DNA of 64,000 bases, from assembly GCA_001544595.2 (NCBI GenBank), contig FCOH02000012.1:62001-126000 (forward strand), given 5' to 3'. This stretch comes from Caballeronia peredens (GTDB lineage Bacteria; Pseudomonadota; Gammaproteobacteria; Burkholderiales; Burkholderiaceae). The position numbers were made by a program, and so were the translations under genes. Below, one piece after another: positions 1 to 10,706 of the stretch. The notes below the pieces were generated by a model. It saw only the letters and a program-made list of their open reading frames with translations, was not told where the DNA came from and ran no database searches. Every line of letters begins with the position of its first letter. The stretch's first letter is position 1.

Positions 1-707
1 CCGTTGAAAATCTTGTGGCGGCAGTGCTCGCTGTTGGCCTGCGCAAACATCATCAGTTCGACGTCGGTCGGATTGCGCTCGAGGTGTCTGAAGGCGTCGA
101 CGAGATAGTCGATCTCGTCTTCGGCCAGCGCGAGGCCGAGTTCCGCGTTGGCGGCTTCGAGCGCGCCGCGCCCCGCGCCGATGATGTCGACCGTCTGCAA
201 GGGCTTGGCGGGCAGTTCGTCGAACAGATGCAGCGCCTGATCGCGCGAGGCCGCGACGCTTTCCGTCATGCGGTCATGGAGGGCATCCGCGACGGCCGCG
301 CGCGCGGCATCCGACAGTGCCTTCTTGCCGCCGAGCAAGCCGCTTTTCATGATGACCGTGTACTCGACGCCGCGCTCGATGCGCCGCACTTTCGTGAGAC
401 CGCAGTGATGCGCGATGTCGCTCGCCTTGCTCGCCCACGGCGAAACGGTGCCGAAACGCGGCACGACCATGAACGTTTCCGTGGCGCCGCGCTCCTTCGT
501 TTCCTCGAACGGCGCGCCGTAGTGCATCAGCGCCTCGATGCGGCGATTGTCTTCGTCGGTGAGCGGCTCGGACGAGTTGACGAAGTGCAGGAACTGCCCG
601 CGCACGCCCACGATGTTCGCATCGATGCGGGCGAGCTTTTCGAGAAGGCGGGTCTGACGGAAATCGGAGAGGGCCGAAGCGCCGGGGAAACACGAGAAGT
701 GGGCCAT
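1..707 (-). CDS. purL: Phosphoribosylformylglycinamidine synthase, N-terminal part
   Basis: FGAM synthase catalyses the ATP- and glutamine-dependent fourth step of purine synthesis in the cytosol. The reverse strand begins with ATG at 707 and stays open to the window edge, giving about 235 of the roughly 1,300 residues of the large single-chain proteobacterial enzyme. The opening [16 protein letters not shown] and the stretch [11 protein letters not shown] at the edge are family hallmarks; the latter marks the entry to the synthase domain. The ATP-binding and glutaminase domains lie outside the window. It is transcribed divergently from the oxidoreductase at 1194. A TATAAT box on the minus strand at 823-828 could serve it, but no convincing -35 box is visible. 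Confidence 0.93.
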   Translation of the reverse strand, partial: MAHFSCFPGASALSDFRQTRLLEKLARIDANIVGVRGQFLHFVNSSEPLTDEDNRRIEALMHYGAPFEETKERGATETFMVVPRFGTVSPWASKASDIAHHCGLTKVRRIERGVEYTVIMKSGLLGGKKALSDAARAAVADALHDRMTESVAASRDQALHLFDELPAKPLQTVDIIGAGRGALEAANAELGLALAEDEIDYLVDAFRHLERNPTDVELMMFAQANSEHCRHKIFN

Positions 708-1193
708 TGTGACGGTGCGTCGATGACGTCTGTGTGCCGCTCGCCCGCTGTATTGCGAATCCGGGAATTCGCAAATTCGGAATCGAGCACGCAAAGCGGC
801 GTGAGGCGAAAGGAAGACCGCGATTATAACCCGGAAGCGTCTCGAAATCGGCCCACGGCGCCCGGCCGGCCGCGGCACCGCGACGGCTCGCCGCCACGCG
901 GCGCCGCGCGTTTCATCCCGAAAATGTTCCTGACCGGCGCGGCGTACGGCGCCGCGGCGACGGCGGCGCGCCGCCACGCGCGGCTTGCCGTCCCCCGCAA
1001 ACGATTTTGGCGCTATCATGGCGCGCTTTCTTCGGGCATGGCCCGCTCATCGATCCGGCCGGATGGCCCGTCGTTTCATCGCGGCAAGCACGCCGGCGGG
1101 CGCACGCGTTCACGCTTGCATCGCGCTTGCGCCGCGCTTGTCGCCCTTGTATTACGCAGCACTGCCAACTCGCGCCTTCGGGCACAAAAAGTC
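708..1193. other. Intergenic region between divergent purL and FAD oxidoreductase
   Basis: This 486-base stretch has no convincing gene. It carries a minus-strand TATAAT (823-828) facing purL and a plus-strand TATCAT (1014-1019) facing the oxidoreductase. Long open frames cross it but show no family resemblance and reflect high G+C. Confidence 0.5.
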
Positions 1194-2486
1194 ATGGATG
1201 TCATCGTCATCGGCGGCGGAATCGCCGGCATCGCCACCGCGTATCAGCTGCATGCGGCCGGCCATCGCGTCTGCGTGGTCGAGCGCCACGCGACCGTCGC
1301 CCAGGGCGCCACTTACGGCCAGGGCGGCGCGCTGCTGCCCTCGCCGCTCGATGTCTGGTTCGGCCCGACCTTCATGGTGTCGAGCCGCGCGAAGCAAAGC
1401 GGCATGGTGGTCAAGACCGGTTTCGACGGCGCCGCGCGCGATTTCGTCAAACAACTGGCGACGCTGCGCGAGCCGGATGCGTTCGCCGCGCAATATGAGC
1501 GGCTGCAGCCGCTCGTCGCGCTGTCGCGGCAGGTTCTCGGCGAGATCGAAAGCGGTCTGGAACTCGATTTCGAACAGCGCCGCGGCATGCTGCACGTGTT
1601 CCGCCAGCCGCGCGAACTGGAAGAAGCGCAACCCGCGATCGATCTGCTCAAGCGCTTCAAGGTGCCGTATCAGGTGCTGACGCCGGCGGAATGCGTCGCC
1701 GTCGAGCCTTCGGTGCCCGACGATCCCGAGTTCGCCGGCGGCGTGCTGCTGCCCGAGGAGCGCACCGCGAACTGTCCGCTCTTTACCAAGCAACTGAAGC
1801 AGATTCTCGAAGACGGCGGCGTGCAGTTCCGCATGCATCGCACGGTGGCGTCGCTGCGGCTCGACGGTGCGCGCGCCGCGATCGAGCTCGCCGATCCGGG
1901 CGAAGGCAAGAAGCGTTCGGGCGAGGTCGAGACGATCTCGGCGGATGCGATCGTGGTCGCCGCGGGCAACGGCACGCCGGCGCTCATCGGCGGCATCAAG
2001 GCGACGCCCGCGCTGTTTCCGTTGCGGGTGCACACGCTGACGGCGCCGGTCGCCTACGAGGAGCGCGCGCCGCATCTGACCGTCGTCGATTCGGTCAAGC
2101 GCATCACGATGACGCGTATCACGCAGCGCCTGCGCGTCGCGGGCGCGGGCGTGTTCCAGAGCGCGGCGAAGGCCGACAAGCCGCTCGACGCCGCGCTCGC
2201 GCGCCGCGCGCTCGATCTGCTCGGCCAGGGCACGCACGACTGGATTCCGGGCGCGGCGCGCGTATCCGCCGCGCGCGCGTGGGACGGCGTGCGGCTCCTT
2301 TCGGCGGACGGCCTGCCGGTCGTCGGCGCGACGCGGCATCCGCGTCTTTTCGTGAACGCGGCGCACGGTCCGGCGGGCTGGGGGCTGGCGTGCGGGTCTG
2401 CTAAAGTGATCGCGGACCTCGTCTCCGGCGTCACGCCCGATCTTCCCGCCGAAAGCCTCGCCGCGCTGAGCCTCGAACGCTTCTAG
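1194..2486 (+). CDS. FAD-dependent oxidoreductase, D-amino-acid dehydrogenase (DadA) type
   Basis: The 430-residue product belongs to the DAO/DadA superfamily of flavoproteins, which oxidise amines or D-amino acids and pass electrons to a quinone or oxygen. The FAD-binding Rossmann motif IGGGIAGIATAYQL lies at residues 5-18, followed by an acidic residue (VVER) that binds the adenosine ribose. The C-terminal part has GLPVVG and HGPAGWGLACG, the second FAD contact seen in DadA proteins. The ATG at 1194 was chosen because the Rossmann motif follows at once; in-frame codons upstream resemble nothing. The gene stands alone, with no alr/dadX racemase beside it, so the substrate is open: D-alanine, another D-amino acid, or a secondary amine such as sarcosine or an opine. 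Confidence 0.82.
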   Translation: MDVIVIGGGIAGIATAYQLHAAGHRVCVVERHATVAQGATYGQGGALLPSPLDVWFGPTFMVSSRAKQSGMVVKTGFDGAARDFVKQLATLREPDAFAAQYERLQPLVALSRQVLGEIESGLELDFEQRRGMLHVFRQPRELEEAQPAIDLLKRFKVPYQVLTPAECVAVEPSVPDDPEFAGGVLLPEERTANCPLFTKQLKQILEDGGVQFRMHRTVASLRLDGARAAIELADPGEGKKRSGEVETISADAIVVAAGNGTPALIGGIKATPALFPLRVHTLTAPVAYEERAPHLTVVDSVKRITMTRITQRLRVAGAGVFQSAAKADKPLDAALARRALDLLGQGTHDWIPGAARVSAARAWDGVRLLSADGLPVVGATRHPRLFVNAAHGPAGWGLACGSAKVIADLVSGVTPDLPAESLAALSLERF

Positions 2487-2614
2487 CCGCGAACGCACCC
2501 GCCGCCCCAGGCGGCCGCGACGGGCATGATTGCTGCGCGCGATGCCGGGTTTCCGAACGGTTCGCTACGATCCGCCACGACCCGCAACCCGACGCGCCCC
2601 GTCCGTCCGCCGCC

Positions 2615-4177
2615 ATGACTGCTTCCCGCTCTCCCTATTTCACGCCCAAGGACGATTCGCTCGCGCTGCTGACGCTCGCCGAGCTGCGCACGCTGGAGAC
2701 GCGCGCCGCCGCCGCGCTGCCGCCGCACACGCTGATGGCGCGCGCGGGCGCGGCCGCCGCGCAATGGCTCGTCGATGCGATGGAGCACGATCCCGAAACG
2801 CGCGCGCGCCCCGTCTGGATCGCGGCCGGCCCCGGCAACAACGGCGGCGATGCGCTCGTGATCGCCGAGCGCCTGCATCGCGCGGGCATCGGCGTGCGCG
2901 TGTGCATGCCGGTCGAAGTGAAACCCGACGATGCGCGCTGGGCGCTCGACGCCGCGCGCGCGGCGAACGTGCCGATCGACGCCGCGCCGCCCGCCTCGTT
3001 CGACGGTTTCGGCTGGCTCGTCGACGGCATGTTCGGCATCGGACTGTCGCGGCCGCTCGAAGGTGTGTTCGCGGACATCGGCGCGCGCCTGACGCGGCGC
3101 GCGCGGGCGTCGGGCCAGGTGCTCGCGCTCGACGTGCCGAGCGGCCTCGACAGCGACACGGGCACGCCGGTCAACGGCAGCGAAGCCGTGCGCGTGACGG
3201 ACACGATCACGTTCATCGGCGCGAAGCCGGGACATTTCACGTCGCAGGGGCGCGATCTGACCGGCCGTCTTTTCGTCGCGACGCTGGAGGTCGAGCCGAG
3301 CGCCGCGCCGTCGATCGTGCTCAACGGGCCCGCGCTTTTCGCCGCGCACATGCCGCCGCGCGACAACGCGACCAACAAGGGCACTTTCGGCACGCTCGCC
3401 GTGATCGGCGGCGAGGCCGGCATGTGCGGCGCGCCGGTGCTCGCCGCGCGCATGGCGCTCTACGGCGGCGCGGGCAAGGTCAATATCGCGTTTCTGGGCG
3501 AAGGCTTTCCGCCCTACGATCCGCCCCATCCCGAACTGATGCTGCATCACGTCGACGGCTTCGCGCTCGGCAAAATGGATGCGCTCGCGATAGGCTGCGG
3601 CATGGGTTCGAGCGAGCGCGCGCAGAAAGTGCTCGACGACGCGCTGCAGCTCGACATCCCCAAGCTGCTCGATGCCGACGCGCTCAATCTCGTCGCGAAG
3701 AACGACGCGCTCGCGGCGGCCGTCGCGGCGCGCGGCGCGCAAGGCGATCCGTGCATCCTGACGCCGCATCCGCTCGAAGCGGCGCGCCTCTTGCAGAGCG
3801 ACGCGAAGGCCGTTCAGGCCGATCGCATCGCCGCCGCGCGCCAGTTGTCCGCGCGCTACGCCGCGATTGCCGTGCTGAAAGGCTCGGGCACCGTGATCGC
3901 TTCGCCCGACGGCCGCGTCGCGGTGAATCCCACGGGCAACGCCGGACTCGCGACCGGCGGCACCGGCGACGTGTTGGGCGGATTGATCGGAGCATTGCTC
4001 GCGCAAAAGTTGCCCGCGTACGAAGCGGCGCTCGCGGGCGTCTGGCTGCACGGCCTCGCCGCGCAGACGCTCACCGACGGCGGCACCGGTCCGGCGGGAC
4101 TGACCGCCGGAGAACTCGCGCCGGCGGTGCGCACGCTCGTCAATCGCCGCTTTTACGGGGCGCACGCACGAACCTGA
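2615..4177 (+). CDS. nnr: Bifunctional NAD(P)H-hydrate epimerase / ADP-dependent NAD(P)HX dehydratase
   Basis: This cytosolic repair enzyme restores hydrated NADH and NADPH (NADHX/NADPHX). Its N-terminal YjeF_N domain epimerises the R and S forms and its C-terminal ribokinase-like domain dehydrates the S form at the expense of ADP. The 520-residue length matches the fused enzyme (E. coli YjeF is about 515). The N-domain shows GPGNNGGDA at residues 72-80; the C-domain shows GLATGGTGDVLGG at about 445-457, the nucleotide and catalytic-Asp loop. It follows the oxidoreductase by 128 bases. The tail ends in HART and no tsaE follows, unlike in enterobacteria. Confidence 0.95.
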   Translation: MTASRSPYFTPKDDSLALLTLAELRTLETRAAAALPPHTLMARAGAAAAQWLVDAMEHDPETRARPVWIAAGPGNNGGDALVIAERLHRAGIGVRVCMPVEVKPDDARWALDAARAANVPIDAAPPASFDGFGWLVDGMFGIGLSRPLEGVFADIGARLTRRARASGQVLALDVPSGLDSDTGTPVNGSEAVRVTDTITFIGAKPGHFTSQGRDLTGRLFVATLEVEPSAAPSIVLNGPALFAAHMPPRDNATNKGTFGTLAVIGGEAGMCGAPVLAARMALYGGAGKVNIAFLGEGFPPYDPPHPELMLHHVDGFALGKMDALAIGCGMGSSERAQKVLDDALQLDIPKLLDADALNLVAKNDALAAAVAARGAQGDPCILTPHPLEAARLLQSDAKAVQADRIAAARQLSARYAAIAVLKGSGTVIASPDGRVAVNPTGNAGLATGGTGDVLGGLIGALLAQKLPAYEAALAGVWLHGLAAQTLTDGGTGPAGLTAGELAPAVRTLVNRRFYGAHART

Positions 4178-4254
4178 GCGGGGCCGGCGGCAGCGCCCGC
4201 GCCATCTGCCGGGCCGTCGTGACGCTTTGCAAGCAACTGTTCATGCATCGTCGC

Positions 4255-4260
4255 TATACT
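4255..4260 (+). promoter_or_regulatory. Candidate -10 box of pgi
   Basis: TATACT, preceded by GC, lies 132 bases before the pgi start in a 214-base gap. A TTGCAA is present but 22 bases away, too far for a standard -35 box, so only the -10 element is supported. Confidence 0.35.
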
Positions 4261-4391
4261 CTTTTTGATTCGGGCATCCGCGGCGGTTTGGTCGCGTTCA
4301 CGAAACTGATGACGCAAACACGAAGCAAGGCAAGCCGCGCAGGATTTGCACGAACGTATTCCTCTGTCACTCTCAGACTATCGGACCGCTC

Positions 4392-6026
<1,635 letters not shown>

Positions 6027-6055
6027 CGCCCGGTCGCCTCGTCGTGATGTTCATG

Positions 6056-6086
6056 GCCCGCAGCGCGCACGCGTTGCGGGCTTTTT
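6056..6086 (+). terminator. Intrinsic terminator of pgi
   Basis: GCCCGCA (6056-6062) pairs with TGCGGGC (6075-6081), with further GC pairing possible inside, followed by five T. It ends on the stop codon of convergent ybbA. Confidence 0.75.
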
Positions 6087-6787
6087 CATACGCCGAGGCC
6101 GTTGACGAGGCGCCCCGCTTCGATCGTCACCGTGGCGTCGCAACGCTCGGCCAGTTCGGCGTCGTGCGTGACGAGCACGAGCGTCGCGCCGTTGCGGCGA
6201 TTCATTTCGAACATGAGGTCGATGATCGCGTAGCCCGTGGCGGCGTCGAGACTGCCGGTGGGTTCGTCGGCGAAGAGCACGGCCGGATGCGTGACGAACG
6301 CACGCGCGAGCGCGACACGCTGCTGCTCGCCGCCGGACAGCAGCTTCGGATAATGACCGGTACGCTGCGACAAACCCACCTGATCGAGCAGCGCGCGCGC
6401 GTGCGCCGCGATTTCGCCGTGCGGCATCTCGGCGCGCAGTTCGAGCGGCAGCATCACGTTTTCGAGCGCGGTGAGATGCGGCATCAACTGGAACGACTGA
6501 AACACGAAGCCGACGGCGCCGCTTCGCAACGCCGCGCGCTCGTCTTCGTTCAGTGTGGACAACTCCTTGCCGAGCAGACGAACCGAGCCGGCGCTCGCGC
6601 TGTCCAATCCCGCGAGCAGGCCGAGCAAAGTCGACTTGCCCGAACCCGATGCGCCGACGATCGCGACGCTGCTTCCTTTCGCGATCGACAGATCGATCTG
6701 ATCGAGAATCGTGAGTTCGCCCGTTGCGTCCTTCACCCGCTTGCTTAATCCCCGTACTTCGATGACCGGCTCGATATTGTTTTGCAT
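6086..6787 (-). CDS. ybbA: ABC transporter ATP-binding protein, YbbA/LolD-like
   Basis: The 233-residue product is an ATPase of the MacB/LolD class (type VII ABC systems), whose members drive mechanotransmission or lipoprotein extraction at the inner membrane. Walker [10 protein letters not shown] lies near residue 41, the signature [14 protein letters not shown] near 145 and the Walker [12 protein letters not shown] about 20 residues later. ATG at 6787 is preceded by AAGG at good spacing; a GTG six bases further upstream is the alternative. In E. coli ybbA is followed by the permease gene ybbP, but here convergent pgi follows, so the ATPase has no permease at hand. Its start codon overlaps that of divergent tesA. 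Confidence 0.9.
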   Translation of the reverse strand: MQNNIEPVIEVRGLSKRVKDATGELTILDQIDLSIAKGSSVAIVGASGSGKSTLLGLLAGLDSASAGSVRLLGKELSTLNEDERAALRSGAVGFVFQSFQLMPHLTALENVMLPLELRAEMPHGEIAAHARALLDQVGLSQRTGHYPKLLSGGEQQRVALARAFVTHPAVLFADEPTGSLDAATGYAIIDLMFEMNRRNGATLVLVTHDAELAERCDATVTIEAGRLVNGLGV

Positions 6788-7472
6788 GGACACCTTGAAG
6801 AAGAACTCGCGCGGCCTGCTTTCCGCCGTCGCGTTGATGGCGGCATTCCCGACGACCGGACATGCCGCCGACGCTCAGGCCGCCGACGCTCAGGCCGCCG
6901 CGCAGCCGAAGCCCGCGATCGTCGTACTGGGCGACAGCTTGTCGGCGGAATACGGCCTGCCGCGCGATACCGGCTGGGTCAATCTGCTGCGCGCCAGGCT
7001 GGCGAAGGAGCGTTTCGATTATAGCGTCGCCAATTCGAGCATCAGCGGCGACACCACGAGCGGCGGACGCGCGCGCCTGACCGCGGTGCTCACGCGCATC
7101 AAGCCCGCGATCGTGATCGTCGAACTCGGGGCCAACGACGCGCTGCGCGGCGTGCCGCTCGCGACGACGGAGACGAACCTGCGCGACATCGTCGATGCAT
7201 CGCAGGCCGCGCATGCGAAGGTTTTACTCATCGGCATGTACGTTCCACCCAATTACGGCCCGGACTACACGCAAAAGTTCCACGCCGTCTACGAGCGCGT
7301 CGCCCGGGAGCGGAATGTGCCGCTCGTGCCTTTTCTGCTTGCGGGCATCGCGGACAAGCCCTCGCTGTTTCAGGCGGACCAGATTCATCCGACGGTGCAG
7401 GCCCAGCCTTTGCTATTGGATAACGTCTGGCCAAGCTTGAAACCCTTGCTGGGCGCAAGCGCCGCGCATTAA
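6786..7472 (+). CDS. tesA: Arylesterase / lysophospholipase of the SGNH (GDSL) family, TesA-like
   Basis: A secreted SGNH hydrolase, expected in the periplasm, that cleaves acyl esters or thioesters. Beginning at ATG 6786 the 228-residue precursor has a signal peptide (KK, hydrophobic core, then TGHAAD). Block I is VLGDSLSAEYGL with the nucleophile Ser, block III ELGANDALRG with the oxyanion Asn, and block V DQIHPTVQA with the catalytic Asp and His. Just after the signal peptide a 15-bp unit is repeated twice (ADAQA ADAQA). The start has no clear ribosome site and shares CATG with ybbA; ATG 6762 is an in-frame alternative. The divergent ybbA-tesA pairing also occurs in E. coli. Confidence 0.9.
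   Translation: MDTLKKNSRGLLSAVALMAAFPTTGHAADAQAADAQAAAQPKPAIVVLGDSLSAEYGLPRDTGWVNLLRARLAKERFDYSVANSSISGDTTSGGRARLTAVLTRIKPAIVIVELGANDALRGVPLATTETNLRDIVDASQAAHAKVLLIGMYVPPNYGPDYTQKFHAVYERVARERNVPLVPFLLAGIADKPSLFQADQIHPTVQAQPLLLDNVWPSLKPLLGASAAH
6864..6893 (+). repeat. 15-bp tandem duplication inside tesA
   Basis: Two exact copies of GCCGCCGACGCTCAG lie head to tail and encode ADAQA twice just after the predicted signal-peptide cleavage site. The length keeps the frame, so it probably only lengthens a linker. Confidence 0.85.
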
Positions 7473-7595
7473 GAAGACGGCGGCCGCGACAGCTTTTCCA
7501 ATAAACGCGGAACACGGCCAAGATTCAGTTATCTGAGACTTTCGCGTAACTCTTATAACTCCGCTCGTACTGGAGCGACTCTTTAAGGAGGTCAC

Positions 7596-7937
7596 GTGAA
7601 ATTTATCCCTCTTCTCGCCATGACCGTTGCGATCTCGGCCTGCGCCGCCCAACCGCCCGCCGGCGTGCAGCAAGTCGGCACGAGCCAGAAGGCACCGAAG
7701 GTCATCGCGCAATGCGTCGCCCAGAAGTGGGCCGACAAGTCGCAGCAGCAGGTCGTGTCGCAGGACACGCTTGCGAACGATCAGGCCGTCGACGTCTACG
7801 TTCCCGGCCAGCAGCCGCCGAGCGGCGCAGCAGCCGTGGTTCGTCCGTCATGGTCGGGCTCGGGCTCGTGGGTGGGTTTCCGCGCGTCGGGCGCAGCCGG
7901 CAGCGAGGCGACCGGCGACATTCAGACCTGTCTGTAA
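7596..7937 (+). CDS. Small putative lipoprotein of unknown function
   Basis: The 113-residue product starts with a lipoprotein signal (MKFIPLLAMTVAISAC; lipobox ISAC, Cys16), so it should be lipidated and held in a cell-envelope membrane. The GTG start follows a very strong ribosome site (AAGGAGG, five bases before), which suggests high output. The mature part is rich in Gln, Ala and Ser, has three Cys including the lipidated one, and ends in DIQTCL. A TATAAC box at 7554-7559 may be its own -10. It is a single-gene unit closed by the terminator at 8006. I recognise no domain. Confidence 0.8.
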   Translation: MKFIPLLAMTVAISACAAQPPAGVQQVGTSQKAPKVIAQCVAQKWADKSQQQVVSQDTLANDQAVDVYVPGQQPPSGAAAVVRPSWSGSGSWVGFRASGAAGSEATGDIQTCL

Positions 7938-8005
7938 GGGACGCCGCGAGTCTGCGCATCCGTGTGTCCGATACCGCGGCTGCGCTCAGACTGGGGCGTT
8001 CGAAC

Positions 8006-8041
8006 AAAAGCCCCGCTTCCTTTCGGCAGCGGGGCTTTTTT
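8006..8041. terminator. Bidirectional terminator between lipoprotein gene and ppiD
   Basis: AGCCCCGCT (8009-8017) pairs perfectly with AGCGGGGCT (8028-8036). A tract lies before and a T tract after, so it can end transcription from both sides of these convergent genes. Confidence 0.88.
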
Positions 8042-8062
8042 GCGTGCGGAAGTTAAAGCCGA

Positions 8063-9988
8063 TCAGTTCGGCGAAGCTTCCGTCGATGCGTGGCTCAGCT
8101 TGACCTTCGAGCGCGCCTTCAACGCGTCGACGTAGGCTTCCATTTCGGCTTGCGCGTACACCTGCGCGATCTGCTGCTGCGCGCCGGTGAGGCGATCGGC
8201 CGCGACGGGCGCCGGCTTCTCGATTGCGTTCACGCGATAGATTGCATAGCCGTCCGCGCCGAGATCCACGCCGACATACGCCGGCAGCTTCGACGCATCC
8301 GCCTTGAAGATCGCGCTCAGCGCGGCGGGCGGCAGACCCTGCGCGTCGTTGCGCGACACCGTGATCGGCGACGTGAAGCCATCGGTCGACTTCGACTTCA
8401 GCAGATCGGCCAGCTTCGCCTCGCCTTCCTTCTTCGCCATCTCGGCAGCCATTTCCGCGACGACTTTCTTGCGCACGTCGTCCTTCACCGCGTCGAATGC
8501 AGGCACCGTGGCCGCCTTGTAGTCGGCCACGCGCGCGGCGATCAGCGTGTTGTTGCCGACATCGATAGCCTGCGTGTTGTTGCGTTCCTTCGCTGAGTCG
8601 GGCGCGAAAATGGCCGCGAGCAGCTTCGGATTGTTGAGCGGATTGTCCTGCGGCAACTGCGGATTCGGCTTCGGGCCGACGGTTGCCGTCTGGATCGTCA
8701 GCTTGTACTTGTCGGCTGCGGGTTGCAGCGACTTCGCCTTCTCATAGACGAGATCGGTAAAGCCCTGGGCTTCGTCGGCAAAACCTTTCGCGCCCTGCTG
8801 CGCCGCATAGTCCTTCGCAAGCGCGTCCTTCACCTCGTCGAACGGCTTCGTGACGGCGGGCTTCACATCGGTTGCCTGAATGATGTGGTAGCCAAAGTCC
8901 GACTCGACGAGATTGCTCACTTCGCCCTTCTTCAGGCCGAACGCGGCCTCGTCGAAAGCCTTGCCGCCCGCGATCTGACCGCGCGCGAAGTAACCGAGAT
9001 CGCCACCCTTGCTCGCGGAACCCGGATCGTCCGAGTTCTTTTGCGCGATCTGCGCGAACTGATCCGGATGCGCCTTGACTTGCGCGAGCAGTTCCTCGGC
9101 CTTTTGCTTCGCCTTGGCCTTGTCGGCGGCGCTCGCGTCCTTCGGCGCATTCACGAGGATATGGCTCGCGCGCACTTCCGCTTCCGTGCGATAGCGCTGG
9201 ATGTTGTCGTCGTAATACTTCTTGAGATCGGCATCGCTCGGCTTCGCTGCCGCCGCGATCGTCGACGGCGACAGCACGAGGTACTGGATCGCTGCCGTCT
9301 CGGGCGTGGCGAAGTCGTTGCGATGCGCGTCGTAGTACGCGGTGAGTTGCGCGTCGGTGGGCTGGATCTTCGCGGTGTAGTCGGCCGCGCGCAGCGACAT
9401 GCCCTGCACCGAGCGCTTCTGTTCGGCGAGTTCGGTCAGGTTCTGCGCGAGCGTCTTCGACGTGAACGACGTCGCCTGGATGCTGCTCGGAATCTGGTCC
9501 GTTGCGATGGTGTAGCGCATGCGCTCGTCGTATTGAGCAGGCGTCATGCCCTGCATCGCGAGCAGTTGCTTGTAGCGGTCGACGTCGATGGTGCCGTCCG
9601 GCTTGCGCAGCGACGAGATCACCGGGTCCGACAGCAGCGCGCGGCGCACGGCATCGTCCGATGCGGTGAGATGCAGGCGTTGGGTTTCGTCAGAGAGCGC
9701 GCGTTGCTGCACGAGGCTGTCAACCATCGCGGCGCGCGTTTCGGGCGAGTCGAACATCTTGGCGTCGAACTGGGCGCCGAGCATGGAGCGGGCGCGGTCC
9801 ACTTGCTGCTTGAAGGCGCTGTCGAATTCGGCGCGCGTGATCTTGTGGCCATTCACGCTGGCGACGTAAGCGCTTTCGTCGAAATAGTTGCTGAATCCCT
9901 GAATTCCGACCATGCCCAGACCGGGCACGATGATCAGGATCAGCAAGGCCATCATCAGGCGCTGGTGATTACGGAAGAAGTCGAGCAT
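8063..9988 (-). CDS. ppiD: Periplasmic folding factor PpiD (SurA N-like and parvulin PPIase domains)
   Basis: An inner-membrane-anchored chaperone that helps secreted and outer-membrane proteins as they leave the Sec channel. The 641-residue chain has a short cytosolic N-terminus, one transmembrane helix at about residues 13-33 and a periplasmic SurA-like chaperone region (ending in a C-terminal part after the PPIase). The parvulin domain at about 265-365 carries VRASHILV, GGDLGYFARGQ and FGYHIIQ. Length matches E. coli PpiD (623). It lies downstream of hupB and two tRNAs, the usual order in beta- and gamma-proteobacteria. The start ATG at 9988 is followed directly by LDFFRNHQRL, typical of the family. 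Confidence 0.95.
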   Translation of the reverse strand: MLDFFRNHQRLMMALLILIIVPGLGMVGIQGFSNYFDESAYVASVNGHKITRAEFDSAFKQQVDRARSMLGAQFDAKMFDSPETRAAMVDSLVQQRALSDETQRLHLTASDDAVRRALLSDPVISSLRKPDGTIDVDRYKQLLAMQGMTPAQYDERMRYTIATDQIPSSIQATSFTSKTLAQNLTELAEQKRSVQGMSLRAADYTAKIQPTDAQLTAYYDAHRNDFATPETAAIQYLVLSPSTIAAAAKPSDADLKKYYDDNIQRYRTEAEVRASHILVNAPKDASAADKAKAKQKAEELLAQVKAHPDQFAQIAQKNSDDPGSASKGGDLGYFARGQIAGGKAFDEAAFGLKKGEVSNLVESDFGYHIIQATDVKPAVTKPFDEVKDALAKDYAAQQGAKGFADEAQGFTDLVYEKAKSLQPAADKYKLTIQTATVGPKPNPQLPQDNPLNNPKLLAAIFAPDSAKERNNTQAIDVGNNTLIAARVADYKAATVPAFDAVKDDVRKKVVAEMAAEMAKKEGEAKLADLLKSKSTDGFTSPITVSRNDAQGLPPAALSAIFKADASKLPAYVGVDLGADGYAIYRVNAIEKPAPVAADRLTGAQQQIAQVYAQAEMEAYVDALKARSKVKLSHASTEASPN

Positions 9989-10367
9989 GCGTAGCGCTGC
10001 GTGGTTGGAACAAAACGCTCGATATTACAACAGTGGACGAGGAAAAGGCGAAAGGCGATCGGGAATCGGCCGGACGGGCAACACACGCCGCCCGGTTACA
10101 ACGGGCTGCAATAGCCGGAATGCTCGAAAAATCAGATATTTAAACGTCGATCGATGCATCTCGTGCAACGCGCGTCCGTCGAGAAACGATAGACGCCTCT
10201 CGCCGCGCAGCCGCGCGTTCGATGCGATCCGGCGATCGTTAGCATTCTTGAAGAACGTCTCGACTGATCGCGCGAGCCAGCATGCAGGGCAAAAATGAGG
10301 CAAAACGCGCAAGCCAAAACGAAAAGTCCCGCAAGCCTTGAAGCCTGCGGGACTTTCATGTCGATTC
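9989..10367. other. Intergenic region between ppiD and tRNA-Asp
   Basis: No gene is supported in these 379 bases. The right end holds the tRNA terminator. The remainder should contain the ppiD promoter; a weak minus-strand TAATAT lies near 10021-10026, without a clear -35 box. Confidence 0.5.
10322..10357 (-). terminator. Intrinsic terminator of the tRNA-Val/tRNA-Asp unit
   Basis: On the minus strand AGTCCCGCA pairs with TGCGGGACT (10346-10354 with 10325-10333), then four T follow. It sits 11 bases after the tRNA-Asp CCA end. Confidence 0.85.
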
Positions 10368-10444
10368 TGGCGGAGCGGACGGGACTCGAACCCGCGACCC
10401 CCGGCGTGACAGGCCGGTATTCTAACCAACTGAACTACCGCTCC
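10368..10444 (-). tRNA. tRNA-Asp (anticodon GTC)
   Basis: The reverse strand reads GGAGCGG at the 5' acceptor arm, pairing with CCGCTCC, then discriminator G and an encoded CCA. The anticodon loop is CTGTCAC, anticodon GTC. The T-arm GGTTCGAGTCC is standard. It follows tRNA-Val by 37 bases in one transcript. Confidence 0.97.
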
Positions 10445-10481
10445 AGACTGGCGCGCGGCGAACTGAAACCGAACTGGAAAC

Positions 10482-10557
10482 TGGTGGGTGCTGAGAGGCT
10501 CGAACTCCCGACCTACGCCTTGTAAGGGCGCCGCTCTACCAACTGAGCTAAGCACCC
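10482..10557 (-). tRNA. tRNA-Val (anticodon TAC)
   Basis: The reverse strand opens with GGGTGCT, pairing with AGCACCC, then discriminator A and an encoded CCA. The anticodon loop CTTACAA gives anticodon TAC. D-arm AGCTCAGTTGGTAGAGC and T-arm GAGTTCGAGCC are canonical. It lies between hupB and tRNA-Asp. Confidence 0.97.
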
Positions 10558-10706
10558 GTTTCGCAGTCCTTCCTGCAGTCGTTCTCGCAACGATCTACCG
10601 CGACTATCTGCCGCAGAAAATTGCGATTGGCTGTTTCGCTTTGCGCTTCGCTGTCATTCGATACCCGATCAGATGAAACCGGTTGATACCGAATCCAGCG
10701 AGTCCG

